Positions 1 to 6,621 of a stretch of 11,416 nucleotides of DNA are shown one piece after another (position 1 is the stretch's first letter; each line of letters starts with the position of its first letter). Made by a program: the position numbers and the translations under genes. The stretch is from CAZIDL01 sp964537825 (GTDB taxonomy: Bacteria; Bacteroidota; Bacteroidia; Flavobacteriales_D; CAYVSK01), in the NCBI GenBank assembly GCA_964537825.1, contig CAZIDL010000069.1:1-11416 (forward strand), in the 5' to 3' direction. A model generated the notes under the pieces. That model was not told the origin of the DNA. It ran no database searches and saw nothing but the letters and a program-made list of their open reading frames with translations.

Positions 1-828
1 AGCAAAGAAGGGGACCTTCCCAATATGCCGGTCCATTGGGCGCTCTTCGACCCAGGAAGTTTCAACGAGATCCTTCTTGCCACCGAGGTAGGGGTCTGGA
101 TGACCCACGACCTTAGCAAAGCTTCTCCCGATTGGTTCTTCGAAAGTTCAGGCGTACCAAAAGTCCGTGTGGACATGCTTAGGCGGCGGAGATCCGACGA
201 AAAGGTCTATGCAGCCACCCACGGGAGAGGCATCTTCTCAGCTTCAAGTTTCACTCCACTTCCTCTGGAGCTCCTTTCGTTCGAAGCCAAAGCGCTAGAG
301 GAGAGGGTTCGGCTAAGATGGCGGACGGCCTCGGAGCAAGGGAGCGAACGCTTTTACGTTCAACGCTCGGAAAAAGGGGAACAGTTCCGGACCATAGATA
401 CGCTAAAGGGGTCCGGGACCAGTGCTGAGCAACAAGCGTATTCGAGCACGGATGAAATTCCTTTGGAAGGTGATTCCTATTACCGGCTCTTGATAGTCGA
501 CCGGGAGAGGGATACCATCCGCTCAGGGACAGAGGCAGTCCGCTTTGGCGAAGGGATCAAGGAAGAAAAGGAATTTTCCGTATCCGTTCATCCAAACCCT
601 GTTGAGCAGGATCGGGCCTTGCTGAAAATGAAGAACGGCGTGGCTGCAGAAAAGGTGCTGCTAAGGCTCTTCGATGGCCAAGGAAGACCCGTTCTCAGAA
701 AACGCTTTGAAGCAGAGGGAAGAAAGGTCAGAAAAAGGTTGAACCTTCCCGGAGAGCTTTCCGGAAACTACATCCTTCAAGTTGAATGGGGGAATGAACG
801 AACAAGTGAACGATTGATCATCAGATGA
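1..828 (+). CDS. Secreted beta-propeller protein with C-terminal T9SS sorting domain (5' partial)
   Basis: The frame is open from base 1, so the 275 visible residues are the C-terminal end of a larger protein; the ATG at base 25 is internal. Visible residues 1-85 look like the end of a BNR/sortilin-type beta-propeller, closing with YAATHGRGIF, a common last-blade motif. Next comes a beta-sandwich, fibronectin-III-like segment (about 86-182) opening PLPLELLSF and containing LRWRTASEQGSERFYVQRS, a very common arrangement in Bacteroidota exoproteins just before the sorting signal. From about residue 193 a type A T9SS domain begins (SVSVHPNP) and ends with GNYILQVEWGNERTSERLIIR-like strands. In the family this domain directs export through the outer membrane by the type IX system and is usually cleaved and replaced by a surface anchor. 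The catalytic or binding part, if any, is upstream of the window, so the specific function is unknown. No link to the downstream genes is evident beyond shared strand. Confidence 0.85.
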   Translation, partial: SKEGDLPNMPVHWALFDPGSFNEILLATEVGVWMTHDLSKASPDWFFESSGVPKVRVDMLRRRRSDEKVYAATHGRGIFSASSFTPLPLELLSFEAKALEERVRLRWRTASEQGSERFYVQRSEKGEQFRTIDTLKGSGTSAEQQAYSSTDEIPLEGDSYYRLLIVDRERDTIRSGTEAVRFGEGIKEEKEFSVSVHPNPVEQDRALLKMKNGVAAEKVLLRLFDGQGRPVLRKRFEAEGRKVRKRLNLPGELSGNYILQVEWGNERTSERLIIR

Positions 829-1054
829 GCCACCGAACCTTTATGCATAAATTTTCGTTCTAAGGATGCTGTTCGTCCAAAAGTCGGGTGGACCTCAGTA
901 AACTTGTTCCCGAACTTATTCGGTACGATCGAAGCTAAATGTCTTTCAAAAAGAAAGCATTAGAGGGTAAGATCCGCAGAACTTTTTTGCCCCACGATCC
1001 TTTGGACGAGAAACCCTCATTATCTTAGTACGAAGAACGACATTCCAAGCAGTT
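829..1054. other. Intergenic region between the T9SS protein gene and the lipoprotein gene
   Basis: This 226-base AT-richer gap has no convincing open reading frame or RNA gene. It holds a perfect 12-base palindrome TTTATGCATAAA at 840-851, just after the upstream stop codon. A weak 5-bp hairpin lies at 910-923 (CCGAA/TTCGG, 4-base loop) and another at 943-957 (CTTTC/GAAAG around five A). None is followed by a T-run, so no intrinsic terminator can be claimed. A possible promoter near 1001-1028 is listed separately. Confidence 0.6.
1001..1028 (+). promoter_or_regulatory. Candidate Bacteroidota-type promoter for the lipoprotein/DUF5723 pair
   Basis: TTTG at 1001-1004 could be the -33 element and TATCTTAG at 1021-1028 the -7 element; the latter matches the Bacteroidota consensus TAnnTTTG at 5 of 6 fixed positions. 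The spacer is 16 bases, at or just under the short limit reported for the phylum. The -7 box ends 26 bases before the lipoprotein ATG, a reasonable leader length. There is no obvious Shine-Dalgarno sequence before that ATG, which is usual in this phylum. Short motifs like these occur by chance, so this is only a candidate. Confidence 0.3.
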
Positions 1055-2611
1055 ATGAAAAGGCTTTGGCCAATTCTCACGTTCGCATTTCTGATCCTCC
1101 TTGGCGCTTGCAACAAGGACAAGTTCAACACCGACCGCATGAAGCAGACTTCTTACAGTCCCAGCATAGCGGCTCCGGTGATCAACTCGGATCTCGGTGT
1201 CTACGACATCATGGCCCGAACGGACAGTACCAACGTATCGGTGAACAATTCCACGGGCTTGGTATCCCTCGTTTATGACGGGGAAATGATCTCCTTCGAA
1301 GGAGATAACTTCGTCGATATCCCTGATCAATCGGTGAGCACCCAAACGGTCAATTACAGCTCAGGAAGTGGGGGTAGTGCGAGTTACACCTACACGTTCG
1401 ATGCAGGGAACCCCCAGAACGAGATCGACTCGCTATGGCTTAAAGCCGGGACCATGGATCTTACTATCAATGGCTCCAGTAGTGGGGATCTGGAAATTAA
1501 AGTCCCCGGACTTCGGGATGGCAACGGGAACACCTTTTCCAAGACCGTCTCTTTCAACAATTCCAATACGAGTAAGAGCTATTCCCTTTCAGGTCATCAC
1601 TGGAATTTGAATCCGAGCGGGACAACTCCGAACGAGGCCAAGTTCGAATTCACGGTAAGCAATGTGAGCTCCAATGGTTCCGTGGACGTGGACGTTTCAC
1701 TTAACGGCCTCGATTTCGAAGCTGTGTTCGGGTACTTCGGTCAACAACAGATCGCGTTCAGTGAGGATTCGATCCTGCTGAAGGTCTTCAAGGAATCGAG
1801 GCCCGGTGTCTTCCAACTCAATGATTCCAAACTAGTGCTGGACATCCAGAACTCTTTCGGGATACCGGTCGGGATCCACGTTGACACCCTGCAAGCGATC
1901 AATTTCAACACGGGGAACAAGCAATCCCTGAATTATACAGGTGCCAACCCCTTTGTCATCAATGCTCCATCGATGTCCGAATTCGGGGATTCTGCTAGTA
2001 CCACATGGACCATTGATAAGAACAATAGCGATGTGAACACGGCGGTCAATAGCACCCCCAAATGGATCCATCACGTGGTCCACGGCGAATCCAATCCGAA
2101 CGGACCCAACCAAAATTTCATCACGGACGAAAGCCAGATCCGCATCCGCTCCCACTTGCAGATGCCCCTTAAAGGTTATGCACACAGCTGGGGGCTTCGT
2201 GATACGGTGAAGTTCGATGTCGGTGAGGATCGCTTCAACAACGTCGACCAGGTCCTTATACGCACCCTGATCAACAATGGATTCCCCTTTCTCGCGGACG
2301 TTCAACTCTTCCTGACCGACAAGGACACCAATATCATCGATTCGGTCTACCACGACAGCCGGCGGCAGATCAAGGCTGCGAGCGTGGATAACAACGGGGA
2401 TGTTATCTCCCCCAGCGAAAAGATGACCACCGAGATCCTCAAAGGTCAACGGAAAGTGAACCTTCTCGATGCCCGCTTCATGATCGTCGAAGGGGGAGCC
2501 CGTACCAACGGAGCTCTGAACGGGGACGAGGTGAGCATTTACGACGATCAGAAGATGAACGTGAAGGTGGGATTGAAAGTGAACGGAGACATCTCCTTCG
2601 CTGGTAATTGA
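1055..2611 (+). CDS. Lipoprotein of unknown function, probably outer-membrane
   Basis: The 518-residue product starts with a lipoprotein signal: positive MKR, a hydrophobic stretch (residues 4-17), and lipobox LGAC with the lipidated cysteine at 19. The residues after the cysteine are NKDK; a Lys followed by an acidic residue here resembles the lipoprotein export signal that sends Bacteroidota lipoproteins to the cell surface, but the match is partial. The mature part is rich in Asn, Ser, Asp, Gly and Val and reads as mostly beta-strand, with a low-complexity patch GSGGSASYTYTF near residue 105. No catalytic motif or known family is recognised. The start at 1055 is chosen because it places the signal peptide at the N-terminus. 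The stop lies about 30 bases before the DUF5723 gene, suggesting co-transcription and a shared envelope role. It could be a partner or plug-like subunit of that outer-membrane protein, but this is inference from position alone. Confidence 0.85.
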   Translation: MKRLWPILTFAFLILLGACNKDKFNTDRMKQTSYSPSIAAPVINSDLGVYDIMARTDSTNVSVNNSTGLVSLVYDGEMISFEGDNFVDIPDQSVSTQTVNYSSGSGGSASYTYTFDAGNPQNEIDSLWLKAGTMDLTINGSSSGDLEIKVPGLRDGNGNTFSKTVSFNNSNTSKSYSLSGHHWNLNPSGTTPNEAKFEFTVSNVSSNGSVDVDVSLNGLDFEAVFGYFGQQQIAFSEDSILLKVFKESRPGVFQLNDSKLVLDIQNSFGIPVGIHVDTLQAINFNTGNKQSLNYTGANPFVINAPSMSEFGDSASTTWTIDKNNSDVNTAVNSTPKWIHHVVHGESNPNGPNQNFITDESQIRIRSHLQMPLKGYAHSWGLRDTVKFDVGEDRFNNVDQVLIRTLINNGFPFLADVQLFLTDKDTNIIDSVYHDSRRQIKAASVDNNGDVISPSEKMTTEILKGQRKVNLLDARFMIVEGGARTNGALNGDEVSIYDDQKMNVKVGLKVNGDISFAGN

Positions 2612-2640
2612 ACGATCAACAGAGTTTTCGGACCCTTACG

Positions 2641-4011
2641 ATGAACCTTCGATCCATGAACCTTCTACGAAGCGTACTCCTTTTAGGAGCTGTTCTTATC
2701 TTTTTCAAGGCAGGAGCTCAGGGTGATCTGACCCTCTACCACAATCAAAAGGTCCCCCAAGCCACCTATACCAACCCTGCCCTCACCCCTCAGAGCAATG
2801 TGAACATAGGGATCCCTGCCATTTCCGCGATCAGTACCTACGCAGGGAATAGCGGATTTAACTGGAATCACCTCGTCAAAGAAGCGGATGGGGGTGACTC
2901 CCTTCAGCTCACCCCGGACGATGCAATGGAGGAGATGGCCGACCTTAATTACCTGACCTCCTCCACCCGCCTGGATCTGATCCATGTAGGGATCCGAACG
3001 GGGAAGCATTACTTCACCCTCAACGTCACTCAAAAGTTCAGGGCGCAATTCAGTTATCCCCAGGAATTCATGCAGCTTCTCTGGGAAGGGAACGGGGGAG
3101 AGCTCCTGGGTCAACGGGCATCCCTCGAAGGACTGGGATTCGACCTGATGCATTACCGGGAATATGCCCTGGGATATGCACGCCCCCTCTCAGAGAAGAT
3201 CAAGATCGGTGCTAAGGTCAAGTACCTTTCAGGGTTCCAGAATTTTTACACCGAAAAAAGCTCGCTCGGACTCAAGACCGATGAAGATGACTTCGGGTTG
3301 ACCGTCGATGGGAGCATGACGATCCGCTCTTCAGGTCTCGACAGTACAGGACCTGAAATGGCCGCGTTCGGGGCTGGAAATCCCGGATTAGGACTGGACC
3401 TCGGGGGGGTCTATTCCCTCAACGACAAGATCGATCTGTCCCTTAGTGTACTCGACATCGGGTACATCAAATGGAACAATGAAACGCGAGGGTTTGAAAA
3501 TGAAGAGGTGAATTTCCAATACGAAGGAGTGGACGTGTTCACCCTATACGGGCAGAACGATACCACCAAGGAGGATGTGGGGCAGCTAATTACCGATTCC
3601 CTCAACAAATCCTTCGACCTTGAAGAAAAGAACGAAGGATATACAACACCTCTGAATCCCAAGGTCCACATCGGTGGGACCTATAAGCTGCTCGAAAACG
3701 GACGGGTCGGAGCGCTCTTAAGGGGTACCTTCGTAAAAGGAAGGCTTCGGGGCGCCTTGTCCCTTTCCTATCAACACCGCCTCGGAAATTGGTTCACGGG
3801 AACGATCAATTACTCCATGTACAACCGGAGCTATGGCAACATCGGACTGGGTATCGTATTGAACGGCGGGCCTATTCAGTGGCATGTCATGACGGACAAT
3901 GTGCTCGCCCCCTTGATCCCCCACAAGGTCAGGAATCTGCAGATCCAGACCGGCTTCAACCTTACGTTCGGGCGTGGCAGTGATGAAGAAGGGACCAATC
4001 CGAGTTTCTGA
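2641..4011 (+). CDS. DUF5723 family outer-membrane protein
   Basis: The preferred ATG at 2641 gives 456 residues beginning with a Sec signal peptide: MNLRSMNLLRS, a hydrophobic core VLLLGAVLIFF, then KAGAQ as the cleavage region. An in-frame ATG at 2656 is equally possible. The frame opens at a TTG at 2608 that overlaps the lipoprotein stop, but that start would add an atypical polar tail before the signal. The mature N-terminus (DLTLYHNQKVPQATYTNPA), the later SFQ-type aromatic strands and the repeated alternation of glycine and aromatic residues match my recollection of the Bacteroidota DUF5723 family. These are predicted outer-membrane beta-barrel proteins of unknown function, resembling PorP/SprF and FadL-like barrels in their 'N-terminal, then P-A-L' opening. 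The last strands (TGFNLTFG near the C-terminus) fit a barrel, though the protein ends GTNPSF. It abuts the stop codon of the convergent acyl-CoA synthetase gene. Confidence 0.8.
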   Translation: MNLRSMNLLRSVLLLGAVLIFFKAGAQGDLTLYHNQKVPQATYTNPALTPQSNVNIGIPAISAISTYAGNSGFNWNHLVKEADGGDSLQLTPDDAMEEMADLNYLTSSTRLDLIHVGIRTGKHYFTLNVTQKFRAQFSYPQEFMQLLWEGNGGELLGQRASLEGLGFDLMHYREYALGYARPLSEKIKIGAKVKYLSGFQNFYTEKSSLGLKTDEDDFGLTVDGSMTIRSSGLDSTGPEMAAFGAGNPGLGLDLGGVYSLNDKIDLSLSVLDIGYIKWNNETRGFENEEVNFQYEGVDVFTLYGQNDTTKEDVGQLITDSLNKSFDLEEKNEGYTTPLNPKVHIGGTYKLLENGRVGALLRGTFVKGRLRGALSLSYQHRLGNWFTGTINYSMYNRSYGNIGLGIVLNGGPIQWHVMTDNVLAPLIPHKVRNLQIQTGFNLTFGRGSDEEGTNPSF

Positions 4012-5784
4012 TCATTCCCCGTAGATCTCACGGATCGTCCCTGCATAACGTTCAAGGAGCACTTTCCGCTTGAGCTTGAGGGTTGGGGACAATTCCCCGG
4101 AATCGACACTCCATTCGTCAGCGATCAATCGATGGCGCTGGATCTTTTCATCCTTTTCCAATTCCGCGTTGATGGACCCAACGATGCTCCGAAAAAGACC
4201 CTGGACTTCCGGGAGTTCGATCAAAGCTTCCGTACCTTCCGTTTCGAGGCCTTTTTCCCGGGCCCATTCCTTCAACTTTTCGAAGTTCGGTCGGATGATC
4301 GCGCTGGCGAACTTCTCCCCTTCCCCGATCACCATGGCCTGGTCGATGTAAGGGGAGCTATTGATCCGGTTCTCGATCGCACCAGGGGCGATGTACTTTC
4401 CGTTCGATAGTTTGAAGAGGGACTTTTTCCGGTCCGTGATCCGAAGGAATTTTCCTTCCTCGAAGGTCCCGATATCCCCGGTCCGGAAATATCCTTCTTC
4501 GTCAAAGGCCTGCTGAGTGGCCTCCTCGTTCCCGAAATACCCCTTCATCACGTTCGGTCCCTTGCAGAGGATCTCCCCGTCATCAGCCAACTTGACGTCC
4601 ACTTCCGGGATCGGGGTCCCGACCGTGCCAAGCTTAAGATCCGGGGGCTGTTTCCGATTGATGGTAATGATAGGGGAGGTCTCGGTAAGCCCGTACATAT
4701 TCAAGAGCTTGATGTCCGCAGCCCAGAAGGCACGCTCAAGTTCGGTGGGAAGCGCTGCACCCCCCACTCCTATAGCCTTTACATTCCCACCCATAGCCTC
4801 CCGCCATTTCGAAAAGACCAGTTTGTCCGCGATCTTCCGCTTCATCCGTTGAAAGCCTCCCTCGGTGACCGGGTCGTGTTCGCGTCCGAGTTTCAGGGCC
4901 CAAAAGAAAAGGCTCCGCTTGACCCCCTTCAATTGCGACCCCTTTGAGACGATCTTATCGTAGACCTGTTCCAGAATTCGGGGAACAGCACCGAACCCGT
5001 GCGGTCTGATCTCCTGCATGTCCTTTGCGATGCTACCGAGCTGCTCGTTGTAATAGATGCTGCATCCCGAAAGCTGGGTCTGATAGTTCGCCATCCTTTC
5101 TCCGATATGGCAGAGGGGGAGGATGCAGAGATAGCGTTCTTCGGGTTTTAATCGAAAGACCTCAGAAGCTGCTCGGGCATTGCTGATCAGATTCCGATGG
5201 CTCAGGAGCACCCCTTTGGAACTCCCGGTCGTTCCGGAGGTGTAGATCAAGGTCGCGGTAGCGTCCGGATCGATCCCTTCCTGGATCTGTTCGGCTTCCT
5301 TTTCGAGTTCTTCTTTCCTCCCCTTTCCTTCTTCTAAAAGGTCGGTCCAATGGGGAAGCTCCTCCAGATCGGCGATGGCGTATAATTCGGTATCCACTCG
5401 CTCCAAGGCAGGAGCGATGGAGCCATGTAAAGCTTTATTCCCTACGAAGACCAGCTTCGGTTTGGAATGGGATAAGAGCGCTTCATACTCCGATCTTCCT
5501 AAGGTCGTGAAAAGGGGAACGTGGACCGCCCCGATCCGAGCCATTCCAAGGTCGAGTATATTCCACTCCGGGCAGTTCGGGGTAATGGTGGCGATCTTAT
5601 CACCGGGGCGCACCCCATGAGCGAGAAGCCCCCTACCCAAAGCCTCCGCCTGTTCCACATAATCCTTGGCGCTGTATGAATACCGATCCCCTCCTTTCTT
5701 GCCGACCAGCGCATCTTCTTTTTCCCTATACGGACCTCTGTAGAGGTCCAGAATATCAAAGGTCCGCGTCACCTCCATGAGCAT
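4012..5784 (-). CDS. Long-chain acyl-CoA synthetase (AMP-forming)
   Basis: This 590-residue enzyme belongs to the ANL adenylating superfamily, long-chain fatty acid-CoA ligase type (FAA1/FadD15-like). It should activate a carboxylic acid with ATP to an acyl-adenylate and pass it to CoA. Visible motifs: P-loop YTSGTTGSSKG at 181-191; PLCHIGER at 223-230; YGLTETSP at 364-371; YFRTGDIG at 432-439; DRKKSLFKLSNGKYIAP at 451-467, typical of the long-chain group; and C-terminal LSPTLKLKRK at 565-574. Length is normal for bacterial members. The first ATG at 5784 is used; an ATG two codons later (5778) is as likely. Either start overlaps the 3' end of the phosphopantetheinyl transferase gene (29 or 23 bases), implying translational coupling and membership of the PKS operon. 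It may activate the acid released by the PKS, or load a starter; a general fatty-acid role is also possible because such enzymes are common. Substrate cannot be read from sequence. Confidence 0.93.
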   Translation of the reverse strand: MLMEVTRTFDILDLYRGPYREKEDALVGKKGGDRYSYSAKDYVEQAEALGRGLLAHGVRPGDKIATITPNCPEWNILDLGMARIGAVHVPLFTTLGRSEYEALLSHSKPKLVFVGNKALHGSIAPALERVDTELYAIADLEELPHWTDLLEEGKGRKEELEKEAEQIQEGIDPDATATLIYTSGTTGSSKGVLLSHRNLISNARAASEVFRLKPEERYLCILPLCHIGERMANYQTQLSGCSIYYNEQLGSIAKDMQEIRPHGFGAVPRILEQVYDKIVSKGSQLKGVKRSLFFWALKLGREHDPVTEGGFQRMKRKIADKLVFSKWREAMGGNVKAIGVGGAALPTELERAFWAADIKLLNMYGLTETSPIITINRKQPPDLKLGTVGTPIPEVDVKLADDGEILCKGPNVMKGYFGNEEATQQAFDEEGYFRTGDIGTFEEGKFLRITDRKKSLFKLSNGKYIAPGAIENRINSSPYIDQAMVIGEGEKFASAIIRPNFEKLKEWAREKGLETEGTEALIELPEVQGLFRSIVGSINAELEKDEKIQRHRLIADEWSVDSGELSPTLKLKRKVLLERYAGTIREIYGE

Positions 5785-6523
5785 GTTCTTGGGCCTGACG
5801 GATGAGCTCGTCAGGCTTCAGTTCTTTTTCCAGGATCCTCGTCCCATCACTGCGATAGGTCACTGTACCCGTATAAGCCTCATCGGGAACGAATTCCCAA
5901 AAATGCGGCACTTCCTCCCCAAAAGGATAAGGAGCAGCGATGAGCTCGATGCCCCCTTTCCGGATCCGGAACTCCAACTTTTCAGGAGAAAGGCGCATTC
6001 CCTCTCCGACGGCTTTAAGATAGGATTCTTTGAAGGTCCAGAAACGAAAAAAGTTCTTACGCCTTTGCTCCCCTTCCTTGCCAAGCTGTGCGATCTCCTG
6101 ACTTTGGAGGCTCTTTCGGATCAATCCTTCCAGATCTTTCATGGTACGGATCCGCTCCAGGTCCACCCCTATCTCCTGATCCCGGGCAAACCCGATAGCG
6201 GTCATCCCCTCTGAATGGGACATATTGAAGCGGATCCCAGGATCATCTCCACATCGAGGCTTTCCCTTCGAAGACCTTTCGATGGAGACCATGGGGGGTA
6301 AAGATCCCAAGTAACCAGCCAATAGAAGACGAAGGGAAGCCTGAGAAACGATGCGTTCGGTCCGGGACCTACGGAACTTGAGGCGCTGAAAAGCTTTAAG
6401 TTCTTGCTGGGGAAGGAGTTTTCCAGCCGCCTCCAAAAGGGTGTCATCCTCCGGGTCGAAGGCGATGGTCCAGAGATGAAGTTCATCCCTTAGAAGTCGA
6501 ACGTCCCGGATCGTAGGGGCCAT
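5756..6523 (-). CDS. Sfp-type 4'-phosphopantetheinyl transferase
   Basis: The product moves the phosphopantetheine arm of CoA onto the serine of a carrier protein, converting apo-ACP to holo-ACP. Counting from the ATG at 6523 (255 residues), the family motifs are intact: FNMSHS at 99-104, GVDLE at 119-123 with metal ligands D121 and E123, and WTFKESYLKAVGEG at 162-175 with K165, E166 and K170. Length (about 255) fits the Sfp/Gsp class that serves PKS and NRPS carriers rather than the short AcpS class. A GTG at 6553, directly after an in-frame TGA, would add ten residues (MDGEGRKSSG) without family similarity, so the ATG is preferred. The gene lies 98 bases after the PKS stop and overlaps the acyl-CoA synthetase start. 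The obvious substrate is the ACP domain of the adjacent PKS (serine in GLDSL), although such enzymes can also act on other carriers in the cell. Confidence 0.93.
   Translation of the reverse strand: MAPTIRDVRLLRDELHLWTIAFDPEDDTLLEAAGKLLPQQELKAFQRLKFRRSRTERIVSQASLRLLLAGYLGSLPPMVSIERSSKGKPRCGDDPGIRFNMSHSEGMTAIGFARDQEIGVDLERIRTMKDLEGLIRKSLQSQEIAQLGKEGEQRRKNFFRFWTFKESYLKAVGEGMRLSPEKLEFRIRKGGIELIAAPYPFGEEVPHFWEFVPDEAYTGTVTYRSDGTRILEKELKPDELIRQAQEHAHGGDADL
5793..5816 (-). promoter_or_regulatory. Inverted repeat just upstream of the acyl-CoA synthetase start
   Basis: On the minus strand GCCTGACG and CGTCAGGC form a perfect 8-bp stem around an 8-base loop. It sits inside the 3' end of the phosphopantetheinyl transferase gene and ends 8 bases before the synthetase ATG at 5784. 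In mRNA it would fold in the ribosome-landing region, so it could lower initiation unless ribosomes translating the upstream gene open it, a simple form of translational coupling. There is no T-run, so it is not an intrinsic terminator. The repeat is certain; the role is inference, as the same bases encode the C-terminal tail of the transferase. Confidence 0.45.
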
Positions 6524-6621
6524 CCCACTGCTCTTTCTACCTTCTCCGTCCACTCACTGGATATCCAATGGAGCCCGGAGCGGACACGGAATGATCTTAA
6601 CAACGAAAAAAGAGCCAAGGA

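Noticed and set aside
848..855. TAAATTTT as a -7 promoter box close to the end of the T9SS protein gene
   Set aside because: It lacks the final G of TAnnTTTG, has no TTG at suitable spacing upstream, and would leave a leader of about 200 bases.
910..957. Two small hairpins (910-923 and 943-957) as terminators or small RNA
   Set aside because: Stems are 5 bp only, no T-run follows, and such structures are expected by chance in AT-rich spacers.
1832..2449. 205-codon open frame on the minus strand inside the lipoprotein gene
   Set aside because: No family resemblance, no upstream signals, and it lies opposite a gene with a clear signal peptide and consistent reading frame.
2608..2640. TTG start at 2608 for the DUF5723 gene, overlapping the lipoprotein stop by four bases
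   Set aside because: It would put eleven polar residues before a well-formed signal peptide, and TTG is a rare start; ATG at 2641 or 2656 fits better.
4132..4852. Plus-strand open frames opposite the acyl-CoA synthetase
   Set aside because: They are shadows of conserved adenylation-domain coding sequence; no motif or independent start context was found.
6524..6553. Extended start of the phosphopantetheinyl transferase at GTG 6553
   Set aside because: The ten added residues are polar and unlike the family N-terminus, while the ATG at 6523 leads directly into the usual opening strand (ELHLWTI).
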